In this document: positions 1-9,308 of the stretch, one piece after another | Layout: the number at the start of each line of letters is the position of its first letter | How positions within the stretch are numbered: position 1 is the first letter of the stretch | Source: DATJLQ01 sp035509415 | GTDB lineage: Bacteria > Pseudomonadota > Alphaproteobacteria > JACZXZ01 | DNA length: 64,000 bases | Reading direction: 5' to 3' | Assembly (NCBI GenBank): GCA_035509415.1 | Contig: DATJLQ010000233.1 | Coordinates: 1-64,000 of the forward strand | Made by a program: the position numbers and the translations under genes | The notes under the pieces: model-generated | Databases searched by the model: none | Told to the model about the DNA's origin: nothing | Seen by the model: the letters and a program-made list of their open reading frames with translations, nothing else

Positions 1-192
1 CATCACGGGCTCCAATGCGGCTTCTGCACGCCCGGCATGCTCATGACTCTCGATGCGTTCCTCAAGGAGAACACGCGTCCGAGCGAGCGCGAGGTGCGCG
101 AGGCGATCTCGGGCAATCTCTGCCGCTGCACCGGCTACCAGCAGATCGTCGACGCGGCCCTCGAGGTCGCGGGCGCGCGCAAGGGGGGCTGA
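1..192 (+). CDS. Molybdenum hydroxylase small subunit, [2Fe-2S] (3' end only)
   Basis: Only the last 63 residues are inside the window. They hold the second cluster-binding pattern of the xanthine dehydrogenase / CO dehydrogenase small subunit: Cys6-x2-Cys9 (in QCGFCTPG), then 31 residues, then Cys41-x-Cys43 (in LCRCTGY). This subunit carries two [2Fe-2S] clusters that pass electrons from the molybdenum site to FAD or an external acceptor. The stop codon lies 2 bases before the ATG of the large subunit, so the two are one operon. The N-terminal plant-ferredoxin-like domain is off the left edge, as is any FAD subunit. Family assignment is firm; the substrate is not known. Confidence 0.9.
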   Translation, partial: HHGLQCGFCTPGMLMTLDAFLKENTRPSEREVREAISGNLCRCTGYQQIVDAALEVAGARKGG

Positions 193-194
193 TT

Positions 195-2543
195 ATGGCG
201 GGGCGCGTCTTCGGCATGGATGTGAAGCGCATCGAGGATCCCCGGCTCCTGACCGGGCACGGACGCTATGTCGACGATTTCCATCTTCCGGGCATGGTCC
301 AGGCGGCATTCGTGCGCTCGAGCCACGCGCATGCGTTGGTGAAGGGAATCGACGCGGCACGCGCCACAGCACTCCCCGGCGTGATCGCGGTCTGGCGCCT
401 GGGCGATTTCGGCGCCGAGTATTCGAAGAAACCCTTGGCGGTCACGATCCCCCACCCGATGCTGAAGCAGCCCTTCACCCAAACGCCGCTTGCGACCGAC
501 GAGGTGTGCTTCGTGGGCGAGCCGATCGCGATCGTGCTCGCCGAGAGCCGCTACATCGCCGAGGACGCGGTCGCCATGATCGAGGTGGATTACGAGCCGC
601 TCCCCGCGGTGTCCGACTGCCTCGCGGCCTTGGCGCCCGACGCGCCCCGCGTCCACAGAAATTCGCCCGACAATGTCGTCGGCCGCGTGCGCGCCAATTT
701 CGGCGACGTCGAGGCGGCGTTCGCAAATGCGCCCCACGTGTTCAAGGAGACCCATCGCCAGCATCGCGGCGGACCGCATTCGATGGAGACGCGCGGCGTG
801 CTCGCGAGCTACGATGGGGCGACCGATCTCCTGACGGTCTGGAACTCGACCCAGTCGCCCTACAATGCGCGCCGGTTCCTCGCGGCCCATCTCGGGCGCG
901 ACGAGCACAAGGTGCGCGTGATCGCACCCGACGTGGGCGGCGGCTTCGGGCCCAAGGCGGCCTATTATGCCGAGGACGTGGCGATCCCGCTCGCGGCCAT
1001 GAAGCTCGGCCGGCCGGTCAAATGGATCGAGGACCGGCGCGAGCATTTCCTCACCACCAATCAGCAACGCGATTCGATCTGGCGCATGGAGGTCGCGGCC
1101 GACGACCGGGGCAAGGTGCTCGGCGTGCGCGGCCATGTGACCGTCGACAACGGCGCCTACGTGCCCTACGGCATCCTGCTCGCGATCTCCTCGCTCGGGC
1201 CGCTGCCCGGCCCCTACGCGCTTCCCGCCCTCGACGTCACGGTCGAATCGGTCTTCACCAACGCGGTCGCGACCTCGCCGGTGCGCGGCGCGGGGCGTCC
1301 CAACGCCGCCTATACCCTCGAGCGGCTCATGGATCTGGTCGCGCGCGAATTGAAGCTCGACCGGGCCGACGTGCGCCGGCGCAATTTCGTGCAACGCGAC
1401 CAGTTCCCCTACGCGACCGGCATGAAGGCGCGCGACGGCTCGCCCGTCTCCTACGACAGCGGCGATTACGGCGCGGTGCTCGACAAGGCGCTGGCGCTTG
1501 CGGACTACGCGAACTTCCCGCAACGCCAAGCGGCGGCGCGCGCCGAGGGGCGTTGGCTCGGCATCGGCGTCTCGAGCTGCAACGAGGATACCGGCATGGG
1601 CCCCTACGAAGGGGCGACCGTGCGCGTGACGCGCGAGGGCAAAATCCTGGTTCAGACCGGAGCCGCGGCCCAAGGCCAGGGGCTCCATACCATCTTGGCC
1701 CAGATCGCGGCCGAGGCGCTCGGCGTCGAGCTCGACCAGGTGACGGTCGAATCCGCCGATACGGCGAATTTTCCGTTGGGCGTCGCCACGGTCGGAAGCC
1801 GGGTCGCGGTGACCGCGGGCTCGTCGGCCCATCTCGCCGCCATGGAAGTGCGCGCCAAGGCGTTGAAGCTCGCGGCCGCGACCCTCGAGGTGGCGGAGCA
1901 GGATCTCGTGATCGAGAAGGGGGTGGTGCATCCGGTGGGCGTGCCGGACATGAAGGTGACGCTCGCCGAGCTTGCGGCCAAACTCATCTCCGTGCTCGCC
2001 GTGCCGGTGCCCAAGGGATTCGCGCCCGGGCTCGAAGCCACTTCTTATTACAGCGCCGTGCAGCCCGCCTACGCGAGCGGAAGCCAGGCGGTCGAGGTCG
2101 AGATCGACGTCGAGACCGGGGCGGTCGAGCTGCTGCGTTACTCGGTCGCGCACGATTGCGGCACGCTCATCAATCCGGGCCTGGTGGACGGACAGATTTT
2201 GGGCGGCGTGGTGCACGGCATCGGCAACGCGCTCTTCGAGCGCATGATCTACGACGAGAGCGGCCAGCCGCTCACCACCAATTACGGCGAGTATCTCTTG
2301 CCGACCGCGACCGAGGTGCCGCGTATCGCACTCGCGCACCACGAGACGCCGTCGCCGCTCAATCCTCTTGGCATCAAGGGTGCGGGCGAAGGCGGGACCA
2401 TTCCGGCCGCGGCCGCGATCGTCTCGGCGGTCGAGAACGCGCTCGAGCCCTTGGGCTTGCGTCTGACCGACCATCCCCTGAGCCCGCAGCGCCTCCTCGA
2501 GCTGATCGACGCGGCGCGCACGAAACCCGGAGCCGCCGCATGA
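195..2543 (+). CDS. Molybdenum hydroxylase large (molybdopterin) subunit, xanthine dehydrogenase/CO dehydrogenase family
   Basis: A 782-residue protein, the usual length for CoxL/XdhB-type catalytic subunits. It opens with the family's typical N-terminus (GMDVKRIEDPRLLTGHGRYVDD). It contains the molybdopterin-binding GGFGPK segment, a PVRGAGR active-site loop near residue 360, and a GAGEGG segment near residue 730 carrying the catalytic glutamate. True CO dehydrogenase has AYxCSFR in that loop; here it is PVRGAGR, so a CO-oxidising role is unlikely and hydroxylation of an aldehyde or N-heterocycle is the better guess. The ATG at 195 was chosen because it follows the small-subunit stop by 2 bases and matches the family start; the frame is open further upstream. 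The stop overlaps the next ATG (ATGA). Confidence 0.9.
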   Translation: MAGRVFGMDVKRIEDPRLLTGHGRYVDDFHLPGMVQAAFVRSSHAHALVKGIDAARATALPGVIAVWRLGDFGAEYSKKPLAVTIPHPMLKQPFTQTPLATDEVCFVGEPIAIVLAESRYIAEDAVAMIEVDYEPLPAVSDCLAALAPDAPRVHRNSPDNVVGRVRANFGDVEAAFANAPHVFKETHRQHRGGPHSMETRGVLASYDGATDLLTVWNSTQSPYNARRFLAAHLGRDEHKVRVIAPDVGGGFGPKAAYYAEDVAIPLAAMKLGRPVKWIEDRREHFLTTNQQRDSIWRMEVAADDRGKVLGVRGHVTVDNGAYVPYGILLAISSLGPLPGPYALPALDVTVESVFTNAVATSPVRGAGRPNAAYTLERLMDLVARELKLDRADVRRRNFVQRDQFPYATGMKARDGSPVSYDSGDYGAVLDKALALADYANFPQRQAAARAEGRWLGIGVSSCNEDTGMGPYEGATVRVTREGKILVQTGAAAQGQGLHTILAQIAAEALGVELDQVTVESADTANFPLGVATVGSRVAVTAGSSAHLAAMEVRAKALKLAAATLEVAEQDLVIEKGVVHPVGVPDMKVTLAELAAKLISVLAVPVPKGFAPGLEATSYYSAVQPAYASGSQAVEVEIDVETGAVELLRYSVAHDCGTLINPGLVDGQILGGVVHGIGNALFERMIYDESGQPLTTNYGEYLLPTATEVPRIALAHHETPSPLNPLGIKGAGEGGTIPAAAAIVSAVENALEPLGLRLTDHPLSPQRLLELIDAARTKPGAAA

Positions 2544-3418
2544 AGCTGCCCAAGGAACGCATCGACTATTCCGCGATCGTCGACCGGAAGCCGATCAAGC
2601 TTCCAGGCGGGGCGCGCATCGTCGTCTGGCCGATCGTGAACCTCGAGGTCTGGGACATCGCGCGCCCGATGGCGCGCACGGTGCTTTCGCCGCCCACCGG
2701 CGTCACGCTCGTGCCCGACTTCCCGAATTGGAGCTGGCACGAATACGGCATGCGCGTCGGCTTCTGGCGCTTCCTCGCCATGTTCGAGCGCTTCGAGATC
2801 GTGCCCACGCTTGCGATCAACGCGGCCGTGTGCCTCGAATATCCGCGCGTCGCAGGGGCTTGCAAGGACGCGGGCTGGGAGTTCATGGGCCACAGCTACG
2901 TGCAGGGCCCGATCCATCAGCTCGAGGACCAGAAGGGGACGATCGAGAAGACGCTCGAGACCATCCGGTCCTTCACCGGGAAGCGTCCGCGCGGCTGGCT
3001 CGGCCCGGGCTTGACCCAGACCTACGAGACGCCCGATCTCCTGACCGCGGCGGGCATCGAATATATCGGCGACTGGGTGTTCGACGACCAGCCCCAGACC
3101 CTCAAGACCGCCAACGGCCCGCTCGTCACGCTGCCCTATACGCTCGAGCAGAACGACATCCCGATGATGGCGGTCCAGCATCACCGCTCGGACGAGATGT
3201 GGCAGCGCACCAAGGACGCGTTCGACCGGCTCTATCTCGAGGGGGCCGAGAGTGCGCGCGTGCTCGCGGTCGCGATCCATCCCTATATCAGCGGCGTGCC
3301 GCACCGGATCAAATATCTCGAGGCCGTGTTCGAGTACATGAAAGGCCACGAAGGCGTGCTGTTCTGGCCCGGCGAGCGCATCCTCGACTGGTATCTCTCG
3401 ATCCGCGGCGCGAAATAA
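2540..3418 (+). CDS. Polysaccharide deacetylase-family hydrolase (PuuE/allantoinase-like)
   Basis: A 292-residue protein with the NodB-type fold found in polysaccharide deacetylases and in metal-independent PuuE allantoinases. It shows the PuuE-like N-terminal segment (DFPNWSWHEYGMRVGFWR), an ECLEYP/GWEFMGHS strand region, and a late AIHPYISGVPHR segment that would hold an active-site histidine. Lack of a signal peptide suggests a cytoplasmic small-molecule hydrolase and not a cell-wall enzyme. It overlaps the hydroxylase large subunit by 4 bases, so the two are translated together. This fits a pathway that oxidises a heterocycle and then opens the ring or removes an acyl or amide group. The exact reaction cannot be read from the sequence. 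Confidence 0.75.
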   Translation: MKLPKERIDYSAIVDRKPIKLPGGARIVVWPIVNLEVWDIARPMARTVLSPPTGVTLVPDFPNWSWHEYGMRVGFWRFLAMFERFEIVPTLAINAAVCLEYPRVAGACKDAGWEFMGHSYVQGPIHQLEDQKGTIEKTLETIRSFTGKRPRGWLGPGLTQTYETPDLLTAAGIEYIGDWVFDDQPQTLKTANGPLVTLPYTLEQNDIPMMAVQHHRSDEMWQRTKDAFDRLYLEGAESARVLAVAIHPYISGVPHRIKYLEAVFEYMKGHEGVLFWPGERILDWYLSIRGAK

Positions 3419-3548
3419 ACCCGACCTTGCGGGATTCCGGCGCTTCCGTGGCGGCCGACGCGCGCCGCTTGCCGCCGCGCGCGGCGATGCCCAAATCCAT
3501 CTCGAAGACTCCGTTGGAGCGAGGGGCGTCGCAATCCGGGAGATCGCG

Positions 3549-4106
3549 ATGAGACCTCTACGCCCGATCTTGGGGTTTGCAGCCCTCGCGGCGTTCGCCT
3601 GGCTCTCGGCCGCACCGCCGGCCAGGGCGCTTCCGCGCATCGACCGCGGCTTCCAGGCCTTTCTCGACGGCGATTACAAGGCCGCCCTCAAGGGGCTCGC
3701 CCCGCTCGCGCGCGACGGCTACGCCAAGGCCCAATACGATCTCGGCTCGCTCTACGACAATGGCGCGGGCGTTGCGCGCGACGAGGCGGCGGCCGCGCGT
3801 TGGTACCGGCGCGCCGCCGACCAGGGCAACCTCCTCGCCGAGGACCGGCTCGGCCAGATGTACGCGCGCGGGCTCGGCGTGAAGCGCAATCTCGAGCGCG
3901 CCTATTTCTGGTTCGAGGAAGCGGCGTTCCAGGCGAACGGCAAGCTCCAGAACCAGATCGAGAACGAGCGCTACCGCGTCGTGATGGAGATGACGCCGAC
4001 CGAGCTCATGGCGGCGATGCACATGACCGTGGGCTGGCAGCCCACGCGCCGGGCGCGCTCGCCCCAGGCCTTCGCCAAAAGCGAGACGCGCGCGCTCGAT
4101 GGCTGA
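3549..4106 (+). CDS. Secreted Sel1-repeat (SLR/TPR-like) protein
   Basis: A 185-residue protein with a probable Sec signal peptide (about residues 1-27, cleavage near ARA-LP). It is followed by two clear Sel1-like repeats of 36 residues, seen as AKAQYDLGSLYDNGAGVARDEAAAARWYRRAAD and the next copy with LGQMYARGLGV. The C-terminal quarter is unrelated to the repeats and has no recognisable motif. Such proteins act as periplasmic scaffolds, but no partner can be named here. It is 130 bp after the deacetylase on the same strand and faces petA tail to tail. Confidence 0.8.
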   Translation: MRPLRPILGFAALAAFAWLSAAPPARALPRIDRGFQAFLDGDYKAALKGLAPLARDGYAKAQYDLGSLYDNGAGVARDEAAAARWYRRAADQGNLLAEDRLGQMYARGLGVKRNLERAYFWFEEAAFQANGKLQNQIENERYRVVMEMTPTELMAAMHMTVGWQPTRRARSPQAFAKSETRALDG

Positions 4107-4130
4107 GCGCGACGGGAAACGCGAGACGCG

Positions 4131-4796
4131 TCAAATCTGGACGATGTCGCCGAAGTCGAAGCTCGAGCCGAACGGGTTCTCGCCCACGCTCACCGTGGTT
4201 TCCGCGGTGAATTTATAGGGCGGGACCGGGAGATTGTAGGGTGCGGGCACGCCCTGGAACACGCGTCCCGCAAGGTCGTAGCGCGAGCCGTGACAGTGGC
4301 AGAAATAGCCGCCCGGCCAGGTCGCGGGGAGGCCGGCGCCCGGGCCGTCCACCTTGGGCGTATAGGTCGGGATGCAGCCCAGATGGGTGCAGATGCCGAC
4401 CAGGATCAGATATTCGGGCTTGATCGAGCGGTGCCAGTTCTGCGCGTAGGCGCCTTGCTGGTGGACCTCGGAATTGGGATCGCGCAGTTGGGACGTGACC
4501 GCCGGGTCGCGTAGCGTCGCGAGCGCCTCGGGCGTCCGGCGCATGACGAAGATAGGCTGGCTACGCCACCGCACCAGGATCTGCTGGCCCGGCTTGAGCT
4601 GGGCGAGATCGACGTCGATCGGCCCGCCCGCCGCGAGCGTGTCGGCCGCGGGCTCCATCGAATCGATAAAGGGCCAGGCGGCGAGCGCCGCACCTAGCGC
4701 GCCCATGGCACCAGCCGCAAGATAAAGGAAATCGCGCCGCGTCTTGGGCTCGCCCGACGTGCCGTGGCCGCCCATGGTCTCCATATGCGCCGTCAT
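4131..4796 (-). CDS. petA: Ubiquinol-cytochrome c reductase Rieske iron-sulfur subunit
   Basis: A 221-residue protein. It begins with a twin-arginine membrane anchor (TRRDFLYLAAGAMGALG, about residues 18-40) and then has the bc1 Rieske cluster motifs CTHLGC (near residue 137) and CHCHGS (near residue 168), which bind the [2Fe-2S] cluster through two Cys and two His and carry the disulfide Cys pair. This is the complex III subunit that takes an electron from ubiquinol. In most alphaproteobacteria petA is followed directly by cytochrome b and c1. Here neither follows; the gene runs tail to tail into the Sel1-repeat gene, and an MFS gene lies upstream. Either petB/petC are elsewhere or this is a second copy. 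Confidence 0.92.
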   Translation of the reverse strand: MTAHMETMGGHGTSGEPKTRRDFLYLAAGAMGALGAALAAWPFIDSMEPAADTLAAGGPIDVDLAQLKPGQQILVRWRSQPIFVMRRTPEALATLRDPAVTSQLRDPNSEVHQQGAYAQNWHRSIKPEYLILVGICTHLGCIPTYTPKVDGPGAGLPATWPGGYFCHCHGSRYDLAGRVFQGVPAPYNLPVPPYKFTAETTVSVGENPFGSSFDFGDIVQI

Positions 4797-4870
4797 CGTG
4801 CCTCCGTCTTCCGACCTTCCGTCGCGCCGTGGCCGCCCCCGCGGGAACTATATGAAGGCGAGCGGCCTGT

Positions 4871-4908
4871 CGTGCAATTAAATCCTGGTCGTGCGATTAA
4901 ATCTTGTT
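4871..4908. repeat. Two tandem 19-bp direct repeats upstream of petA
   Basis: Positions 4871-4889 and 4890-4908 are adjacent 19-bp copies sharing 16 of 19 bases, with the common core ATTAAATC. They form an AT-rich patch in a GC-rich window, about 75-112 bp upstream of the petA start on the minus strand and 32 bp downstream of the MFS stop. Placement suggests a paired activator or repressor site or a promoter element for petA. No regulator can be named. Confidence 0.5.
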
Positions 4909-4940
4909 AATGGACCGGGGGTGCCAAGCGCGCCGCCGCG

Positions 4941-6182
4941 TCACGATTTCTTGGTAGCCCCTCCCGCTTCCGCATGCTCGGCCGCGCCGTGCGCGTGGCG
5001 CGCACCCCGCTTCGGCAGGGTGAGCGCAAGGGCGAGCACGCAGATCATGATCGCCGCCCCCGCGATATAGGGCCCGTTCTCGCCCGCGATCTCGAAAATC
5101 GCGCCCGCGCAGGCCGGGCCCAGGATGCGCGCGAGGCTCGCCGCCGATTGGGAGACGCCGAGCACCTGGCCCTGGCTGGTGCGCCCGGTCGAAAGCGAGA
5201 TGAGGCCGCTCAGGGACGGGTTCGCGACCCCCGCTCCATAGGCGAGGAGCGCCATCGCGAGGAGAAGCGGCGCCAACGCATGGGTGAAGGCGATGAGCGC
5301 GAGGCCGATCGCGAGCGCGATCGCACCCTGCACCACGAGCCCGCCCTCGCCGAAGCGCGGCACCAGGCGCCGGATCAAGCCGCCCTGGACCAGGGCCGCG
5401 AGGATGCCCGTATAGGCGAAGATGTAGCCGTTCTGCTGCGCGCCCCAGCCGAGCGTGCGCTCGGACCAGAGCGCGAAGGTCGATTCCATCCCGGCGAAGA
5501 CGAAGGTCACGAGGAAGAAGAGCGTCACGAGCTTCCGGAGGTCGCGCGTGCGGAACGCGGCGGCGATCACGCTGAAGCGGCTCGGCCGCGCGCCCTTGTT
5601 CGCCTGGCGCGTCTCGATGTCGAGCGACTCCTTGAGGAAGGCGAACGCGAACAGGAGCGCCACCACCGAGAACTCGGCCGCGGCGAGCGGCGGGGCGAGG
5701 AAATTCGGATGATGCGGGTCGGGGCCGCCGAGCAAGCCGCCGAGCGCCGGGCCGACGATGAAGCCGAGCCCGAAGGCGGCGCCGATCAGGCCCATGCCGT
5801 GGGCGCGTTTCTCGGGCGGCGTCACGTCGGCGATATAGGCCTGGGCGGCTGCGATGTTGCCCGCCATGGCCCCCGCCACGAGACGTGCCGCCATCAACTG
5901 CCAGAGCGAGCCCGCGAACGCGATCCACACATAGCTGAGCGCGATGCCGCCCAGGCTGAGGAGCAGGACCGGCTTCCGACCCCAGCGGTCGCTGAGCCGG
6001 CCCCAATAGGGCGCGGCGATGAATTGGGTGAAGGAGTAGCTCGCCATGAGCAGCGTCACCATCAAGGGCGACGCGCTGAAATGCTCGGCGTAGAACGGCA
6101 AGAGGGGGATCACGATGCCGAAGCCGATCAGGTCGACGAACACCGTCAGGAAAATCGCGACCTGCGGACTCCAGCGTCTCAT
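4941..6182 (-). CDS. MFS transporter, DHA1 (TetA-like) drug:H+ antiporter family
   Basis: A 413-residue protein with about 12 hydrophobic membrane segments. It carries the MFS signature A loop [12 protein letters not shown] after the second segment (near residue 60-72) and the antiporter motif C region [12 protein letters not shown] (near residue 155), both typical of 12-TM DHA1 exporters such as TetA. The N-terminus [17 protein letters not shown] is also characteristic of the TetA-like subgroup. The C-terminal tail is cytoplasmic and rich in Ala, His and Glu. Substrate is unknown; membership in this subgroup does not by itself indicate tetracycline resistance. It is transcribed away from the peptidase gene at 6394, with a 210-bp shared upstream region. 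Confidence 0.85.
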   Translation of the reverse strand: MRRWSPQVAIFLTVFVDLIGFGIVIPLLPFYAEHFSASPLMVTLLMASYSFTQFIAAPYWGRLSDRWGRKPVLLLSLGGIALSYVWIAFAGSLWQLMAARLVAGAMAGNIAAAQAYIADVTPPEKRAHGMGLIGAAFGLGFIVGPALGGLLGGPDPHHPNFLAPPLAAAEFSVVALLFAFAFLKESLDIETRQANKGARPSRFSVIAAAFRTRDLRKLVTLFFLVTFVFAGMESTFALWSERTLGWGAQQNGYIFAYTGILAALVQGGLIRRLVPRFGEGGLVVQGAIALAIGLALIAFTHALAPLLLAMALLAYGAGVANPSLSGLISLSTGRTSQGQVLGVSQSAASLARILGPACAGAIFEIAGENGPYIAGAAIMICVLALALTLPKRGARHAHGAAEHAEAGGATKKS

Positions 6183-6393
6183 GGCGGTCCTTCGTGGGAG
6201 CCGTTACGCGGCATGGGCGCGCCGGGACCGGCACGCGCGCCCCACCATCGCCGCTTTTGGCGCGCGAGGCAAGTATCGCTTGGCCCGCGCGCGCTTGTGA
6301 CGCGCCCGTCCCTTTACGGACGCGGGCAATCCCTATTTAATCCCGCGCCGGACGGCCTGGGCCGCCCAAACCAGGCGGGCCGCGCCGAGGACC

Positions 6394-9114
6394 ATGCCGA
6401 TCGATCTCCGTTCTCTTGACATTTGTCTCGTCGCGCGACGCGCGCGCGGCCTCATGCTCGTGGCCGCCCTCGCCGTCTCGGTCCCGATCGCGGCGCGCGC
6501 GGCGGATGCGCCGGCCGCGGCACCGGCACCCGACGCCGTGGTCCATGCGACGCTCAAGAACGGGCTCGAGGTCGTCCTCGTGCCCAACCGCTTGGCGCCG
6601 GTGGTCACCACGCTCGTGACGTACAAGGTCGGCGCCGACGAGACGCCCAAGGGCTTCCCCGGCATGGCGCACGCGCAGGAGCACATGATGTTCCGCGGTG
6701 CCGCCGACCTCTCGAGCGATTCCCTCGCCTACCTCGCGACCGCGATGGGCGGCCAGTTCGACGCCATGACGCGCCAGAGCGTCACACAGTATTCGTTCAC
6801 CGTGCCGGCGGAGAATCTGGACGTGGCGCTCCACATCGAGGCGAGCCGCATGCACGCGATCCTCGATCGCGCGGAGGATTGGGCCAAGGAGAAGAAAGCG
6901 ATCGAGCAGGAGGTGGCGCAGGACCTCTCGAGCCCGGACTACGTGCTTTACATGAAATTGCGCGCGGCTTTGTTCGCGGGCACGCCCTATGCGCACGACG
7001 CGCTCGGCACCATCCCCTCCTTCGAGCGCACCACCGCCGCCATGCTGAAGCATTTCTACGACACCTGGTACGCGCCCAACAACGCGGTGCTGGTGGTGGC
7101 GGGCGACCTCGACACCAAACGCACGCTCGCCGAGATCGAGACTCTTTTCGGCCCGCTCGCGCCGAAGACGCTTCCGGCCAAGCCGAAGATCGCGCTCGGC
7201 CCGCTCAAGCCCGCGCATCTCGAGCTCACGACCGATTATCCCTACGGCCTCGCCGTGCTCGCCTTCCGCATGCCCGGCTTCGACAGCCCGGACCGGCCGG
7301 CGATGGAGGTGCTCGCCGACGTGCTCAACAGCGCGCGCGGCGACCTTTACGGCCTCGTCCCCGAGGGGAAGGCGCTTTATGCCGGCTTCACCTACGAGGA
7401 TCTGCCCCAGGCCGGGCTCGGCTACACCATGGTCGCCTATCCCGAGGGCTCGGACCCGCGCGGGCTCGAGGGCGAGGTACGCGCGATCCTCGCGAAGATC
7501 GCGGCGCATGGCGTGCCCGCGGACCTGGTCGAGGCGGCGAAGCGCCAGGAGCGGAGCGCGCTCGAGTTCCAGAAGAATTCGATCGAGAGCCTCGCTTCGG
7601 CCTGGGCGGAATCGGTCGCGGTCAACGGGCTCGCGTCACCCGACGAGGAGCTCGAGCAGCTCGAGCGCGTGAGCGTCGCCGACGTCGACCGCGTCGCGCG
7701 CAAGTATCTCGTCGTCGCCCACGCCATCACCGCGACGCTCACGCCGCAACGCTCGGGCCGGCCGATCGCGAGCAAGGGCTTCGGCGGCGCCGAGCATCTC
7801 GCCCTCGGCGAAGCGACGCCGGCGTCCCTCCCCGACTGGGCGAAAGCCGCGGTCGCGCGCCTCGCCGTGCCCGCGAGCACCGTGCATCCGGTGCGCACGA
7901 CGCTTCCGAACGGGCTCGACCTCATCGTGCTGCCCGAGGGCATCAGCTCGACCGTGAGCGTCTACGGCCTGGTGCGCAACCACCCGGACCTCCAGGTGCC
8001 GAAGGGCCAGGAGGGCCTGAGCCGGGTGCTCGACCAGATGTTCAATTACGGCACCGAGACGCTCGACCGCGTGCAATACCAGGCGGCCCTCGACGCGATC
8101 GGGGCGACTGTGAGCCTGGGCACGAGCTTCTCGCTCTCGACCCTCTCGGACGACGCCGAGCGCGGCATCGCCCTCCTCGCCGACGGCGAGCTCCATCCGC
8201 GTCTCCCGGCCGAGGCATTGCCGATCGTGAAGCGCCAGACCGCGGATACCATCGTGGGCGAGCTCAAGAGCCCGAGCTATCTCGCGGGCCGGGCACTCTG
8301 GAAGGCGATCTTCCCGCCCGGCGACCCGACGCTGCGGCAGGCGCTGCCGAAGACCGTCGGATCGATCACGCTCGCGGACGTACGCGCTTATTACAAGGCC
8401 GCGTTCCGCCCCGACCTCACCACCATGGTCGTGATCGGCAAGATCGCCCCCGAGCGCGCCAAGGAGCTGGTCGAGAAATATTTCGGCGCCTGGAAGGCCG
8501 CGGGCCCGAAACCCGAGACCGTGCTGCCGCCCGTCCCCTTGAGCGGCCCGTCGGCGACCGACGTGCCCGACGCGAGCCGCGTGCAGGATCGCGTGACGCT
8601 CGCCGAGACCCTCGGCATCACGCGCCACTCGGACGATTATTACGCGCTCGAGCTCGGCAACCACGTGCTCGGCGGCGGCTTCTACTCGACGCGCCTCTAC
8701 CGCGATCTCCGCAAGAACACCGGCCTGGTCTATTACGTCGGCACCGACATCCAGTCGGGCCTGACGCGCACGATCTATTTCGTCGAATATGCGTGCGATC
8801 CCTCGAACGTCGCGCGCGTCGCGGCGACGATCAGGCGCGAGATAGCGGACCTCCAGGCGAAGCCCGTGACCGAGTCCGAGCTCGTGCAGGCGAAGGCGCA
8901 GCTCTTGCGCGAGATCCCGCTCGAGGAGTCGGACGTGGACGCGATCGGGCGCGGGCTGTTGCATCGCGCCGAGGTCGATCTCCCGCTCGACGAGCCGACG
9001 GTCGCGGCCAAGCGCTTCCTCGGCCTCGACGCGGCCCAGGTCGAAGCCGCGTTCCGGAAATGGCTGCGGCCGGACCAGCTCGCGCTCGTGAGCCAGGGCC
9101 CCAAACCGCACTGA
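6394..9114 (+). CDS. M16 family zinc metallopeptidase, double-domain (pitrilysin/PqqL-like), exported
   Basis: A 906-residue protein made of two M16 halves. The first half has the inverted zinc motif HAQEH (His93, Glu96, His97) with the third ligand in the EKKAIEQEV helix near residue 170. The second half (from about residue 495) has the fold but no HxxEH and is likely the inactive partner domain. A signal sequence follows a short basic N-region (MLVAALAVSVPIAARAADA, ending near residue 38), so the enzyme probably works in the periplasm on peptides. The ATG at 6394 follows a GAGGA ribosome site; ATG 6454 is an alternative start that would still keep the signal peptide. No linked operon partner is visible. 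Confidence 0.88.
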   Translation: MPIDLRSLDICLVARRARGLMLVAALAVSVPIAARAADAPAAAPAPDAVVHATLKNGLEVVLVPNRLAPVVTTLVTYKVGADETPKGFPGMAHAQEHMMFRGAADLSSDSLAYLATAMGGQFDAMTRQSVTQYSFTVPAENLDVALHIEASRMHAILDRAEDWAKEKKAIEQEVAQDLSSPDYVLYMKLRAALFAGTPYAHDALGTIPSFERTTAAMLKHFYDTWYAPNNAVLVVAGDLDTKRTLAEIETLFGPLAPKTLPAKPKIALGPLKPAHLELTTDYPYGLAVLAFRMPGFDSPDRPAMEVLADVLNSARGDLYGLVPEGKALYAGFTYEDLPQAGLGYTMVAYPEGSDPRGLEGEVRAILAKIAAHGVPADLVEAAKRQERSALEFQKNSIESLASAWAESVAVNGLASPDEELEQLERVSVADVDRVARKYLVVAHAITATLTPQRSGRPIASKGFGGAEHLALGEATPASLPDWAKAAVARLAVPASTVHPVRTTLPNGLDLIVLPEGISSTVSVYGLVRNHPDLQVPKGQEGLSRVLDQMFNYGTETLDRVQYQAALDAIGATVSLGTSFSLSTLSDDAERGIALLADGELHPRLPAEALPIVKRQTADTIVGELKSPSYLAGRALWKAIFPPGDPTLRQALPKTVGSITLADVRAYYKAAFRPDLTTMVVIGKIAPERAKELVEKYFGAWKAAGPKPETVLPPVPLSGPSATDVPDASRVQDRVTLAETLGITRHSDDYYALELGNHVLGGGFYSTRLYRDLRKNTGLVYYVGTDIQSGLTRTIYFVEYACDPSNVARVAATIRREIADLQAKPVTESELVQAKAQLLREIPLEESDVDAIGRGLLHRAEVDLPLDEPTVAAKRFLGLDAAQVEAAFRKWLRPDQLALVSQGPKPH

Positions 9115-9212
9115 GCCCAAGGCCCCGCCGAGCCCGAAGCCCTATCGATCATTGGGCTCATTGAGCTCTTTGGCCTATTGAGCTTTTGTGCCCGATGAGC
9201 GAAAACGCGCGC

Positions 9213-9236
9213 CGGCGCCGCCCGAGGGCGGCGCCG
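9213..9236. terminator. Perfect GC-rich hairpin between M16 peptidase and HU genes
   Basis: CGGCGCCGCCC at 9213-9223 is the exact reverse complement of 9226-9236, separated by only GA, giving about 10 base pairs with a four-base loop. It sits between two converging genes (stops at 9114 and 9309). On the minus strand it is followed two turns later by TTTT, so it may end HU transcription; there is no U-tract on the plus side. Three loose copies of ATTGRGCTC also occur at 9150-9185. Confidence 0.45.
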
Positions 9237-9308
9237 CTTGGATCGCCATCGGGCGGTCGCGCGCGCTTTCTAAGGTCTATGGGGCCCGCGGCCCCTCGAC
9301 GCGTCGGC

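Noticed and set aside
195..2543. Reading the large subunit as aerobic CO dehydrogenase CoxL.
   Set aside because: The diagnostic AYxCSFR active-site loop is replaced by PVRGAGR, so form I CO dehydrogenase is not supported.
4941..6182. Calling the MFS protein a tetracycline resistance determinant.
   Set aside because: It shares the DHA1/TetA-like motifs, but these are common to many exporters and nothing in the context indicates a resistance island.
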